Assembly: GCF_008329965.1 (NCBI RefSeq)
Contig: NZ_CP036150.1
Span: 248,001-312,000 of the forward strand
DNA from: Oceanispirochaeta crateris
Lineage (GTDB): Bacteria > Spirochaetota > Spirochaetia > DSM-2461
Reading direction: 5' to 3'
DNA: 64,000 bases
The position numbers and the translations under genes are program-made. The notes below the pieces were generated by a model. It made no database searches, was not told where the DNA came from, and saw only the letters and a list, made by a program, of their open reading frames with translations. Below are positions 45,131 to 54,464 of the stretch, piece by piece (position 1 is the first letter of the stretch; each line of letters opens with the position of its first letter).

Positions 45131-46861
45131 ATGGCATATCAACTGACAAAGTTTACCTTGAGTGAAGCATGGTCAAAGAGCCGCGAACTTTATAAGGATT
45201 TACCTTTTCTGGGATATGCCGGTGAATCCGGAATCAGCTATGGACAGGTCGCTCAGAATATCAGAGAAATCCAGTCTTACCTTGTTTCTCAGGGCGTGAG
45301 CCGGGGCGATAAGGTGGCCCTCATCAGCGAGAGCCGCCCCGAATGGGGGCAGGTCTATTTGGCAATCAATACAATGGGTGCCGTAGCTGTCCCCATCATG
45401 GCAGATTTTTCTTCTACACAGATGTGTCATATTCTGGAGCACTCTGACTCGGTCTATATCTTTGCATCGGATAAGACGATTCCCCGTCTCCTGACTGCTC
45501 CTCTGGTCATATCGGGTAAACTGGTCATGATCAAAGACGGCTTAAAGACAGGGATAGTGAAGGTTGAAGGAGATAGTTGGAGCTTTGCGGAAGAGTCCGA
45601 TCTTTTCAACCCTGCCTCTCCGGTGCAGGAAGATTTTCTGTACATGTCTGAAGAAGATGATATCGCCTCAATACTATACACCTCTGGAACAACGGGAAAC
45701 TCCAAGGGCGTGATGCTCACTCATAAAAACATCAGCCATAATGCTTATGTTGGTATTGATATCTGCTACGCTGCTGAAGAAAGCAGATTCTTATCTGTTC
45801 TGCCACTGGCGCACTCCTATGAATGTACTTTGGGGCTTATTATTCCTATGATGAGCGGTTCTTCCATACATTATATCAAAGGAGCTCCCACTGCCCGGGT
45901 GATGCTGAAGGCCCTGGAATTGGTTAAACCCCATCAGATGCTGACAGTTCCCATCCTGATTGAAAAAATTTATAGAATGAGTATTGCTCCTAAGTTCGCA
46001 TCCAAAAAGGTCCTAAATTTTCTTTATAACAAGCGGCCGACTCAGTTTCTGTTGAACCGTTTTGTTGCCGGGAAAAAGCTTAAGGCTCTATTTGGCGGAA
46101 GGCTTGAGTTCTTCGGTATCGGCGGGGCTCCACTGGCTCCGGATGTAGAAGTTTTTCTTCGTGATGCCCGATTTCCCTATTCTGTAGGGTACGGTTTGAC
46201 CGAAACAGCCCCCTGTCTGGCTGGAGATGTCCCTTCCCGTTCTGTTTACAGGGCCATAGGGAAAGCCTTCCGCGATGTGGAACTCCGCATTGCCGATGTC
46301 AGTCCCGAAACAGGACACGGAGAAATTCAGGCCCGGGGACCAAATATCATGGCCGGGTATTACAAGGATGAAGAAAAAACTGCGGAGGCCTTCAGCGAGG
46401 ACGGGTGGTTCAAAACCGGAGACCTGGGATATCTTGATGAGAATGGTGTCCTATTTATCAAGGGACGTCTGAAAAATATGATCCTTGGAGCCAACGGAGA
46501 GAATATCTATCCCGAAGAGATTGAGGCGGTTTTGAACAAAGACCCCTATGTCATGGAGTCCCTTGTGACCCGTATGGAGAATACACTGGTGGCCAGAGTT
46601 CATCTGAATGCGGAAAAGCTGGATGAATTTTTAAAAGGCCTGAAGCATACTCCCGAAGAGCTGCACAGGATCAAAGAAGAAACTCTCGAGAAAATTAGGC
46701 AAACAGCCAACAGCAGTTTAAATACCCTGTCCCGCTTGGGGAAAATGATTGAACAGGAAGAACCCTTTGAGAAAACGCCATCCATGAAAATCAAGCGCTT
46801 CCTCTATTCTAAAATCATCTCCAAGAAGGATGGGGCTGATAAGAAAAAAAGCAGTCATTAA
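45131..46861 (+). CDS. Long-chain fatty acid-CoA ligase / AMP-dependent synthetase
   Basis: A 576-aa adenylating enzyme that activates a carboxylic acid to an acyl-CoA. The AMP-binding P-loop is LYTSGTTGNSKGV, the linker and A5/A7 motifs are GYGLTETAP and GWFKTGDLG, and A8 is FIKGRLKNMI. A10-type Lys lies in PSMKIKRFLY near the C-terminus. The lineage is that of long-chain acyl-CoA synthetases such as those of spirochaetes, but substrate chain length is not resolvable. GGAGGA lies 12 bases from the ATG, a slightly long spacing. Confidence 0.9.
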   Translation: MAYQLTKFTLSEAWSKSRELYKDLPFLGYAGESGISYGQVAQNIREIQSYLVSQGVSRGDKVALISESRPEWGQVYLAINTMGAVAVPIMADFSSTQMCHILEHSDSVYIFASDKTIPRLLTAPLVISGKLVMIKDGLKTGIVKVEGDSWSFAEESDLFNPASPVQEDFLYMSEEDDIASILYTSGTTGNSKGVMLTHKNISHNAYVGIDICYAAEESRFLSVLPLAHSYECTLGLIIPMMSGSSIHYIKGAPTARVMLKALELVKPHQMLTVPILIEKIYRMSIAPKFASKKVLNFLYNKRPTQFLLNRFVAGKKLKALFGGRLEFFGIGGAPLAPDVEVFLRDARFPYSVGYGLTETAPCLAGDVPSRSVYRAIGKAFRDVELRIADVSPETGHGEIQARGPNIMAGYYKDEEKTAEAFSEDGWFKTGDLGYLDENGVLFIKGRLKNMILGANGENIYPEEIEAVLNKDPYVMESLVTRMENTLVARVHLNAEKLDEFLKGLKHTPEELHRIKEETLEKIRQTANSSLNTLSRLGKMIEQEEPFEKTPSMKIKRFLYSKIISKKDGADKKKSSH

Positions 46862-46992
46862 AGATGCGTCATATTGTATGAGAGACGGGCAGAGCGGTGG
46901 GGGCCAAAGGGCATGATAAACTTCAGATCTTTCCATCAGCTTAATAGGCGGCAGGAGCTGGACATTCTCTGTCCTCTTAATGAAGGCTGTTC

Positions 46993-47607
46993 ATGAAAAG
47001 CGGAGAAATTCTATACCATGATATCCGCTCCTCCCTAAATGGAGTTATCTGCATGGGGAGTCTTTTGAAAGACACAGATCTGACGAATGAACAAGCGGAT
47101 CTGCTCAAATATATGTTGCTATCTGCGGAAAAAACCCTGTCATTACTTAATGAACAGCAGAAAAAAATTAAAACATCCAAACAGGATATTCCCTCTCATG
47201 TCTCTTCGCCGGAATTGACCTCTTTTCCCGATGGTTCTTCTGCGGGGCGTCCTTTATCGATTCTGGTAGCCGAGGACGATGAGGTCAACCGCCTTTATCT
47301 TACGACTCTTTTGAAGAGGGAACACTGGCAGATTGACGAAGCTGCCAATGGAGTGGAAGCTCTTGAGTTCTTTACACAGAAAGACTATCAGGTGATTCTT
47401 ATGGATGTGAGCATGCCTCTGATGGATGGAATTCAGCTTGTACAAAAAATAAGGGAAGACAATTCTGATATTCCCGTATTGGCCATTACGGCTCATGGTG
47501 AGGTGGATCTTCAGGAAGAACTACTCCAGGCCGGAATGACCGAGGTCCTGCTCAAACCCATTCATGATGAGTATCTTTTGGGGAGAATAAAATCCCTCTG
47601 TTTTTAG
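46993..47607 (+). CDS. HisKA-like / receiver protein without ATPase
   Basis: A 204-aa protein. Residues 1-62 read like a HisKA dimerisation/H-box domain (YHDIRSSLNGVICMGSLL with His9, then a long helix), but no HATPase follows. A Ser/Pro linker (65-85) leads to a receiver domain (88-204) with acidic pocket AEDDEVNR, phospho-acceptor Asp138 (LMDVSMPLMDG) and Lys in LLKPIHDE. It looks like the core of a hybrid kinase with the ATPase removed, and may act as a phosphotransfer or docking protein. AAGG precedes the ATG. Confidence 0.8.
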   Translation: MKSGEILYHDIRSSLNGVICMGSLLKDTDLTNEQADLLKYMLLSAEKTLSLLNEQQKKIKTSKQDIPSHVSSPELTSFPDGSSAGRPLSILVAEDDEVNRLYLTTLLKREHWQIDEAANGVEALEFFTQKDYQVILMDVSMPLMDGIQLVQKIREDNSDIPVLAITAHGEVDLQEELLQAGMTEVLLKPIHDEYLLGRIKSLCF

Positions 47608-47658
47608 CTTGAGTCTCCCTTTATAAAAACAGAGGCTGTCACAACGTAACAGCCTCTG
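47595..47658 (-). terminator. Overlapping inverted repeats; minus-strand terminator of umuDC
   Basis: On the minus strand CAGAGGCTGT, nine bases, ACAGCCTCTG, then TTTTTA make a terminator after umuC. On the plus strand CCTCTGTTTTTA (47595-47606, including the receiver gene's stop) pairs perfectly with TAAAAACAGAGG (47624-47635), an alternative stem that excludes the first. Confidence 0.75.
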
Positions 47659-47832
47659 AAATGGAGAAAGTAAAATGAAAAAATCTTTAACCAATCTTAT
47701 CTTTTGGCTTTAATATCTAAATAACAATACTGATTCATTCATGTTACAGAATATTAGGCTATCAATGTGTGCATCTTGTGATTATCCCATGACTATTTTC
47801 TGAATCGTAAACAAATAAAGAGTAGAGGTCCT

Positions 47833-49113
47833 TTATCCTGGCCCCCTCTGCTTTAAAAGTGGTGCTCCACAACGGACCACCGGGAGGTCTTTCCAACTGG
47901 TGGTGTAGAGGGGCGAGAGCCTTTCACGCTTCATCTGCCACCGGCTTCCGGGGCGCAGAGGCATGCAGTGGAGACTGTGCCGGCCGTAGCGGTTGTTGAT
48001 CCGGTCTACCGCTTCCATTACCGCATCGTTTCTGCTATCTTTTTTGTAAAACAGATCCAGCTGTCCTTCCCGGGCCGGCTCTATTTCACTGAGAAAAACA
48101 GCAATCTTCTTGTAGCGGAATCCGGGACGGTAGAGTTTTTCAAGTTGCCGGTGCACGACGGATACGATGGAAGGCGTGTAGGAGAGGGGAAACGAGAGTT
48201 GCTCCGTCATACCCCGGGCGTACTGTCTGTCTGATTCCCGGAAGGGGTTGGTCATGACAGAGCAGTGTATCACCCTGCAGGCCGAGTTTTGAGCCCTGAG
48301 TTTTTCGGCTGCCCTGGAGGCGTAATCGGCCCCGGCTTCCATGATATCTTCCATTTCGGTAACAGGAAATGAGAAGCTCCTGGAACTCATGATACCCTGT
48401 TTGGGGGGAGGGGTCTCCTCCAGGGTGAAACTGGGTTTTCCCCGGAGTTCCCAAAGAGTTTTCAACCCTACGAGGGTCATGTTCTTCTTGACCCAGCTGT
48501 CTTCCTGCAAGATCAGGTCGGCCGCTGTATGGATTTCTTTGCTGTGGAGCTTCTGTCCGTACTGGCGTCCGATTCCCCATATCTCTTTTACATCTGTTTC
48601 TTTTAATATATCAGGCCATTGGGAGGGGGTGGGAATACAGATATTTCCGGCATTTTTTTTGGCCCTGTGGCTGGCTATCTTGGCCAGTGTTTTGGTCTCT
48701 CCTATGCCGACAGAGACGGGAATCCCCACCCAGGAGAATACTCTGTCTCTGATGGTGCAGGCCTGATCTTCCAGTTCTTCCAGACTGCCCCGGAGCTCCA
48801 GAAACGCTTCGTCGATGGAGTATACCTCCAAATGAGGAGTGAAAGATTCAAGGATCTCCATGATCCTCCTTGAGAGGTCCCCATAGAGGGTATAGTTGGA
48901 TGAAAATACGACGGCACCGGCCTGATCGAGTAGCTTCTGCACCTTGAACAGGGGGGCTCCCCGGGGCAGATTCAGCTCCTTGGCTTCCCGGCTCATGGCC
49001 ACGATACAACCGTCGTTATTGGATAGAACTACCACGGGGCGGTCTTTTAGATCGGGGCGGAAGACACGCTCACAGGAGGCATAAAAGCTGTTACAATCCA
49101 CCAAAGCGGTCAT
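47833..49113 (-). CDS. umuC: Y-family DNA polymerase, UmuC type
   Basis: A 426-aa translesion polymerase. The fingers/palm open with [18 protein letters not shown] (metal Asp), [18 protein letters not shown] and the [10 protein letters not shown] catalytic pair. The thumb's [12 protein letters not shown] and [10 protein letters not shown] are conserved (in pieces), and the C-terminal little-finger part follows. Start ATG 49113 overlaps the umuD stop (ATGA), so the two are coupled. With UmuD' it would form Pol V. A terminator lies after it. Confidence 0.94.
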   Translation of the reverse strand: MTALVDCNSFYASCERVFRPDLKDRPVVVLSNNDGCIVAMSREAKELNLPRGAPLFKVQKLLDQAGAVVFSSNYTLYGDLSRRIMEILESFTPHLEVYSIDEAFLELRGSLEELEDQACTIRDRVFSWVGIPVSVGIGETKTLAKIASHRAKKNAGNICIPTPSQWPDILKETDVKEIWGIGRQYGQKLHSKEIHTAADLILQEDSWVKKNMTLVGLKTLWELRGKPSFTLEETPPPKQGIMSSRSFSFPVTEMEDIMEAGADYASRAAEKLRAQNSACRVIHCSVMTNPFRESDRQYARGMTEQLSFPLSYTPSIVSVVHRQLEKLYRPGFRYKKIAVFLSEIEPAREGQLDLFYKKDSRNDAVMEAVDRINNRYGRHSLHCMPLRPGSRWQMKRERLSPLYTTSWKDLPVVRCGAPLLKQRGPG

Positions 49114-49604
49114 GAGAGGGCCGACCTTCCCGCTAAAAAGCGGTGAATCACATGGCTCACAACCCCCCACACTTGGAATTCCATCTCCAGTTCAATTCTC
49201 ACTGGATCGAAGGCTGGATTCCCTGGATAAAGCCAGAGACGACCGCCTTTGCGGACCAGTTTTTTTACGGTGAATTCACCGTAGAGAATGGCGACTATGA
49301 CCATTCCGTCTCCCGGGGGGATGCTGCGATCGACGATGAGAAGATCTCCGCTGCGGATTCCTTCGTCGATCATGGAGTCGCCCTCCACCCTGACGGTGAA
49401 GGTGGAGGCAGGATTCTGTACCAGATAGGCGTTAAAATCTAGAATCTCTTCCCGGTAGTCTGCTGCCGGGGAGGGAAACCCTGCCTTGATGAGGTCCGCG
49501 TAGCAGGGGATGCCCCGGGTGTTCTCCTTTTCCGGAATCTCCCATTGTACGGGAGGGTCAGACAGGAAATAGGCCGTGGGAAGTGATTTTGGATAACTAT
49601 TCAT
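49110..49604 (-). CDS. umuD: UmuD, LexA-like autoprotease subunit
   Basis: A 164-aa S24 peptidase-like protein. The cleavage site is Ala41-Gly42 (IKAGFPSP). The Ser-Lys dyad is Ser77 (EGDSMID) and Lys114 (FTVKKLV). The spacing Ala41-Ser77 (36) and Ser77-Lys114 (37) matches E. coli UmuD. RecA-stimulated self-cleavage would activate it. The N-terminal 40 residues are longer than in E. coli. No Shine-Dalgarno precedes the ATG and the promoter -10 is six bases away, so it appears leaderless. Confidence 0.93.
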   Translation of the reverse strand: MNSYPKSLPTAYFLSDPPVQWEIPEKENTRGIPCYADLIKAGFPSPAADYREEILDFNAYLVQNPASTFTVRVEGDSMIDEGIRSGDLLIVDRSIPPGDGMVIVAILYGEFTVKKLVRKGGRLWLYPGNPAFDPVRIELEMEFQVWGVVSHVIHRFLAGRSALS

Positions 49605-49610
49605 ATGTGT

Positions 49611-49640
49611 AGTATAATTGGCTCAGATATGAATCGTCAA
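49611..49640 (-). promoter_or_regulatory. Promoter of umuDC, apparently leaderless
   Basis: On the minus strand TTGACG (49640-49635), 18 bases, TATACT (49616-49611), then six bases to the ATG. ATTCATAT (49599-49606) and ATATGAAT (49627-49634) form an 8-base inverted repeat around the -10 and start, a possible operator. It does not match a LexA box I recognise. Confidence 0.6.
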
Positions 49641-49691
49641 TTCCCCCGGGACTCTTCTTTTCCCTATTCTGCAATTTCCTCTTTTATCCTC

Positions 49692-49720
49692 ATGACAAAA
49701 GGTGTCCTCTTCGGTAGAAT
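49692..49720 (+). promoter_or_regulatory. Promoter of the MATE gene
   Basis: ATGACA, 17 bases, TAGAAT, 25 bases before the chosen ATG. Confidence 0.5.
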
Positions 49721-49745
49721 GCCACCCATGCTCAGGGAAAAAGTC

Positions 49746-51089
49746 ATGCAGATCAAAAAGAATGAGACTCTCCATCCCCTGCTCAAGGTTGCCATCCCTG
49801 TGATGATGGCCAACGGTGCCGAGACCATTTACAACTTGACAGACAGCTGGTTTCTGGGCCAACTGGGACCTCGTGAAGTGTCGGCTCCCTCCATCGCTTT
49901 TAACCTGATTATGCTCATCATCCTAGCCGGGCTGGGGATTTCCGCCGCGGGAAGTACACTGATTTCCAGGGCGATCGGGCAGAGTGATCGGAAGAAGGCT
50001 GAGTTTTTTCTAGGACAGGTCTGTTCTCTTCTGATTTTAACTTCCCTGGTTATTGCCGTGGTTGGGTGGTTCCTGGCCGGACCTTTTCTGCGTGCTGTCC
50101 AGACACCGCCGGATTTGTATGGACTCACCGTGGAGTACCTCAGGATTATCTGCCTGGGAGTGCCTTTCATGTATGGTTTTTTTTCTCTGCAGAGCGCCAT
50201 GGAAGGCACGGGAAACACCGCCGCATCCTTGAGGATTCAGCTTCTGGCTGTTGCTGTGAATATTCCTTTGGACGCGATTCTTATTTTTGGGGTCGGAAGT
50301 ATCCCATCCCTGGGAGTCCGCGGGGCGGCTCTAGCTACGGTTCTCTCCCGGGGAGTCGCTGCCATCAGCGCCTTTGTGATCCTTTTGAGAGGACATCAGG
50401 GAATCCGCCTGAATCTGCCCAATCTCCGCTTCGATTCTGTTGCCCTGAGACTTCTGTTGAAGGTCGCGGTTCCCTCTTCTCTGTCCCAAATGGCTTCAAC
50501 CCTTGGTTTCACAGTGCTTCAGGGGCTTGTAAACTCCTTTGGTACAGCCGTAATAGCCGCTTTCGGCATTGTGAACCGCATACATGCCCTGTTTTATATG
50601 CCCGTACAGGGACTCGCCCGGGGCAGTGCTACCCTGGTGGGGCAGTCTCTGGGAGCCGAAGAACCCCTCCGGGCGAGGAAAACAGTGACCACAGGAGTCG
50701 TTCTCGCTTTGATGTATATTATTCCCGGTATGATCTTTTGCTATTATTACGGTGCTCACTTCATTCGTTTTTTTGTGAACGATCCCGGAGTGATCAAAGA
50801 GGGAAGTCAGCTCTTCCGGATCATGTCCCCTTCTGTTATAGTATTTGCAGTGTTCATGATTCTGGCAGGGGCCTTTCAGGGTGCCGGTGACACCCGGTCC
50901 CTGATGATGATGCATGTAGGACGGCTCTGGGTGTTTCGGCTCCCCCTGGCCTGGCTGCTGGCCTTTCCCCTGGGGCTGGGTATTCGAGGCATATGGTACG
51001 CCATGGTTTTTTCCAACTTGATGATCACCTTTATTGGAATTCTCCGCTTTAAAAGCGGACGCTGGGTTCATGCCCTGAAAGGGGTCTGA
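49746..51089 (+). CDS. MATE-family efflux transporter
   Basis: A 447-aa, 12-helix multidrug/toxin antiporter. It opens HPLLKVAIPVMMANGAETIY and has PSIAFNLIMLIILAGLGISAAGSTLISRAIGQ (in pieces), then an internal repeat with the same features (VAVPSSLSQMASTLGF). It exchanges Na+ or H+ for a drug or metabolite. I chose ATG 49746, which has AGGGA seven bases upstream. Longer frames begin at ATG 49605, which overlaps the umuD promoter, and are unlikely. The SNF2 gene follows 57 bases later. Confidence 0.9.
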   Translation: MQIKKNETLHPLLKVAIPVMMANGAETIYNLTDSWFLGQLGPREVSAPSIAFNLIMLIILAGLGISAAGSTLISRAIGQSDRKKAEFFLGQVCSLLILTSLVIAVVGWFLAGPFLRAVQTPPDLYGLTVEYLRIICLGVPFMYGFFSLQSAMEGTGNTAASLRIQLLAVAVNIPLDAILIFGVGSIPSLGVRGAALATVLSRGVAAISAFVILLRGHQGIRLNLPNLRFDSVALRLLLKVAVPSSLSQMASTLGFTVLQGLVNSFGTAVIAAFGIVNRIHALFYMPVQGLARGSATLVGQSLGAEEPLRARKTVTTGVVLALMYIIPGMIFCYYYGAHFIRFFVNDPGVIKEGSQLFRIMSPSVIVFAVFMILAGAFQGAGDTRSLMMMHVGRLWVFRLPLAWLLAFPLGLGIRGIWYAMVFSNLMITFIGILRFKSGRWVHALKGV

Positions 51090-51146
51090 TACCATGATGA
51101 AAATAATGTCTGTAGCCGCATCCATATTCAAACTCAGAGGATCTTT

Positions 51147-54100
51147 TTGAAAGTACTGCAACCCGCCTTTTCCGATCATTTCAAACCCGCTGTCCTGCCT
51201 GAAGCCCGGGGACTCTGCAGGGAAAACAGGGTGTATAATTTGAAAGAAGAGGACAACCGTCTCCGAGGCTTTGTCTTAGATGGTCAGTCTATGCCTTTTG
51301 AAGTTCAACTTCACAGCCGGTCTGCTCAGATCTACTGGAGCTGTGAATGCGGCAGCTCCGAACCCTGTGTTCATCTGGCGGCTTTCCTGATCAAGGCAGG
51401 GGAGCGCAGTTTTGCAGAAGGTCATTGGTTTCATCAACTGCCTCGCTTGGATATAAACATCGAAAAATTTAAGCCTGAAGTCTCTGATTCCTCCCAGGGA
51501 GATCTCTTTGCTGCTTCTTCTCAGGCTCCAAAAGACTCCTCCGGAAAAAGCGGGCCGACTTTGGGAGACCAATGGTCATCCCTCGATGATATTCCCTTAT
51601 TTCAGGGACTCTCGGATGAGGATTTCCACATTTCCGGAGAAGTCCCCCGGTATGATGTTGTTTTTACGCTTTCAAGGAACGACGATAATGGCATACTGGT
51701 TCGTCCGGCTCTGCTGCGTCTGAGAGAGGGACTGAGGAGCGGGGGGATTCTTCGTTACAAGGCGTCCCGTCCTGTATCCCCGCTTTCTATTCATCAGAAA
51801 AAACTGCTGGAAAAGATGCAGCTTCATAAGGAGAGCATCAAAGAGGACCGCAGTGATCTCTCTCTTCCTCTGGAGGACTGTCTTGATGAGGTCCTCTCTC
51901 AAAAAGAGCTCTTCACAAGCGCAAGGGTTGCGATCACATGTCACCGGGCAGACTCTCTGGAGGTTTCCTTTCTGTTTCAGGAACTCCTTCATGATGACAG
52001 ACCCCTGTATTACCCTGTTTACCGTTTTCTTGATGATAAGGAGAGTGTTCTACACTTGCAGCGTGAGCGGTCCGGCCTCATTCTCAGGAACAAGAGAGTC
52101 TTTTGCCTTAATGAAGAGGCAGGTGTTCTGGCCTTCCTTCCTGAAGACTCCAATACCTCCTTCTTCGTTAACCTCCTTCTCTCCAAAAATCAGGGTTTTC
52201 TCCCTGCAGACATACAGGGCATTCTCAGGCTGACAGAAAAGATGAAGAATCATGCCCTGGTTCTCAGAGATGACTATTCTCCTATTTCGGTAAGACAGGC
52301 GGATCCCCGACCTATTTTGAAACTCAGAAGCCGTCAGGATAAGACGGAAACATTTTTCTTCTTTCGCTATGGCCATAAGGACATTCCCTACCAATCTCCT
52401 GTGTCCTGGATTCCTCCGGAAGAATCGGAATCTGCTGCCGTTCTGGTGATTCAGAAACGAAACAAAGAAAAAGAAAGTTCATTGGTCAAGGATGTCATAT
52501 CCGGGATTACCAACCATCTCAGTTTTGAAAAAGGGTATTATGCAGGGCTCGTCAGCGGCAATGAAGAGGGAGACCTGAGGCTGGATCTCCCCCTGGAAGA
52601 GTTCCTGACCTATTACTGCACCATGCTCAACGACAGAGGTATTGAGTTGCAGCTGGAAGACAGGAAGATCAGTTCTACAGCATCGGTACAGTTCAATGTG
52701 GGAAATACCACCGACTGGCTGGATGTGGATGCCATGGTAAAAGAGCCGGACACTCAGGAGCTGAAGTCGCTGTTTTTTGATGATCATTATCAGACACTGG
52801 GACTCATCAGCACTGGAGACAGCTATGTTCGACTCAGCGAGAGTGATCTCAGGAAGCTGGAATTTCTCCGCCGTCAAGGTATGAATGATGACGGCAAACT
52901 AGAAACCTCTGTCCGTAATTTTTCTATAATCGATCAGATTTATGAACAGATTGCCGAGAGGGATGAATCCCCGGCTGATGAGATTCAGGAACAGGCACGA
53001 TTAATTAGGGAGGCCGTAGGGGAGGATCATGCCATTCAGCCCTCGGGCCTGAAAGCCACTCTCAGACCCTATCAGAAGTCTGGGTTTTCCTGGTTGCTGA
53101 GACTGCATGAGAATAATTGCCACGGCTGCCTTGCTGATGATATGGGACTGGGAAAGACCCTCCAGACTCTATGCCTTCTGCAGCATCTCAAGGAGACTCA
53201 GAATTTAAAAACCAGCCTCCTTGTGGCACCCGTTGTCACTTTGTCCAATTGGGAGAGTGAGTTAGAAAAATTTACCCCTACCTTGACCCATGTCCGGCAT
53301 GCCGGAGCCGGGCGGATCAACGATGCCCTGCGTTTTAAAGAGTTTGATCTGGTCATTGTGAGCTATCATACCCTCAGGAACGACGTGGATCTCTTTTTAG
53401 AATTTGCCTTTGACTACATTATTCTTGATGAAGCCCACTATATTAAAAATGCGGGTTCCCGTATTTTTAAGGCGATCCGTTCCCTGAAAAGCAAACATCG
53501 CCTGTCTCTCACAGGGACACCCTTGGAAAATAATACCATGGAGCTCTGGTCTCAATTTAGTTTTCTTAACCCCGGTCTCCTGGGGGGAAAGAAGGATTTT
53601 TTCAATCGTTTTGCCCAGCCCATAGAGAAGAAAAAAGACAGTGAAGCCCTTGCCATCCTCCGGGATACGGTGTCTCCTTTTTTACTCCGCCGTAAAAAAG
53701 AGGAGGTTTTGGATGAACTTCCTCCCAAGGAAATCATCGTCCATTACAGTGAGATGACACCAGAGCAGGCCGCATTGTATACCCGGTACAGAGATTTCTA
53801 CCGGGCGAGAGTCACAGGCCTTATCGGCGACAAAGGGCTGGCCGGTTCTTCCGTTGAAATCTTTCAATTCCTCTTGAAACTCCGTCAACTGGCCATCTAC
53901 CCTCCCATGACTGGGGATGATGATGCCATGTCTGTGGGGTCCTGTAAGATGGATGCCCTGAAGGATCTCCTGGACGAGGTGCTTCAGGAGGATCATAAAA
54001 TCCTGATTTTCTCTCAGTTTCTGGGAACCCTGGAGGCCATCGGTGATTTTTGCCGGGACCAGCATTGGGATTATTCTCTCATCACAGGCCAGATTAAAGA

Positions 54101-54446
54101 CAGAAGCGAGGAAATCAGAAGATTTCAGGAGGATGAAGATGTGAAGATTTTTCTTCTCAGCCTGAAAGCTGGAGGGGTGGGGATCAATCTGACAGCTGCT
54201 GATTATGTGGTTCTATTTGATCCTTGGTGGAATCCCGCTGCCGAAAGGCAGGCTATCGACAGAGCCCACAGAATGGGACAGAAACGCAAGGTTATTTCCT
54301 ACAAGATGATTGCGAGAGGCACTATAGAAGAGAAAATTCTCAGGATGCAGGAGCAGAAAACTGCTCTTATGGACGGCATCATACAGGATGATCAGAACAT
54401 CTTCGGTTCCCTGGGTGAGGATGAGGTGATTGGGCTCTTTGAGTAA
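51147..54446 (+). CDS. SWIM zinc finger / SNF2-family DNA helicase
   Basis: A 1099-aa ATPase. An N-terminal SWIM finger (CECGSSEPCVHLAAF, about 63-80) is followed by a long SNF2-N-associated region (about 100-640), then the helicase core. The core has Walker A ADDMGLGKTLQ, the box II DEAH (ILDEAHYIKN), LTGTPLENN, and in the second half SLKAGGVGINLTAAD and DRAHRMGQ. These proteins remodel protein-DNA complexes or translocate on duplex DNA in bacteria; the exact role is unknown. It starts at TTG with AGAGGA upstream. It follows the MATE gene and is convergent with the CPBP gene. Confidence 0.9.
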   Translation: MKVLQPAFSDHFKPAVLPEARGLCRENRVYNLKEEDNRLRGFVLDGQSMPFEVQLHSRSAQIYWSCECGSSEPCVHLAAFLIKAGERSFAEGHWFHQLPRLDINIEKFKPEVSDSSQGDLFAASSQAPKDSSGKSGPTLGDQWSSLDDIPLFQGLSDEDFHISGEVPRYDVVFTLSRNDDNGILVRPALLRLREGLRSGGILRYKASRPVSPLSIHQKKLLEKMQLHKESIKEDRSDLSLPLEDCLDEVLSQKELFTSARVAITCHRADSLEVSFLFQELLHDDRPLYYPVYRFLDDKESVLHLQRERSGLILRNKRVFCLNEEAGVLAFLPEDSNTSFFVNLLLSKNQGFLPADIQGILRLTEKMKNHALVLRDDYSPISVRQADPRPILKLRSRQDKTETFFFFRYGHKDIPYQSPVSWIPPEESESAAVLVIQKRNKEKESSLVKDVISGITNHLSFEKGYYAGLVSGNEEGDLRLDLPLEEFLTYYCTMLNDRGIELQLEDRKISSTASVQFNVGNTTDWLDVDAMVKEPDTQELKSLFFDDHYQTLGLISTGDSYVRLSESDLRKLEFLRRQGMNDDGKLETSVRNFSIIDQIYEQIAERDESPADEIQEQARLIREAVGEDHAIQPSGLKATLRPYQKSGFSWLLRLHENNCHGCLADDMGLGKTLQTLCLLQHLKETQNLKTSLLVAPVVTLSNWESELEKFTPTLTHVRHAGAGRINDALRFKEFDLVIVSYHTLRNDVDLFLEFAFDYIILDEAHYIKNAGSRIFKAIRSLKSKHRLSLTGTPLENNTMELWSQFSFLNPGLLGGKKDFFNRFAQPIEKKKDSEALAILRDTVSPFLLRRKKEEVLDELPPKEIIVHYSEMTPEQAALYTRYRDFYRARVTGLIGDKGLAGSSVEIFQFLLKLRQLAIYPPMTGDDDAMSVGSCKMDALKDLLDEVLQEDHKILIFSQFLGTLEAIGDFCRDQHWDYSLITGQIKDRSEEIRRFQEDEDVKIFLLSLKAGGVGINLTAADYVVLFDPWWNPAAERQAIDRAHRMGQKRKVISYKMIARGTIEEKILRMQEQKTALMDGIIQDDQNIFGSLGEDEVIGLFE

Positions 54447-54464
54447 GGCATAATCCTTTCTATT

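Noticed and set aside
49605-49745. 47-residue N-terminal extension of the MATE protein
   Set aside because: It would start inside the umuD promoter and has no hydrophobic or conserved segment; the ATG at 49746 has a ribosome site.
50066-50890. 274-aa plus-strand frame inside the MATE gene
   Set aside because: Other frame of a 12-helix transporter, with Cys/Arg-rich improbable composition.
50496-51179. 227-aa minus-strand frame over the MATE/SNF2 junction
   Set aside because: Composition is His/Gly/Pro-rich as expected of a shadow frame.
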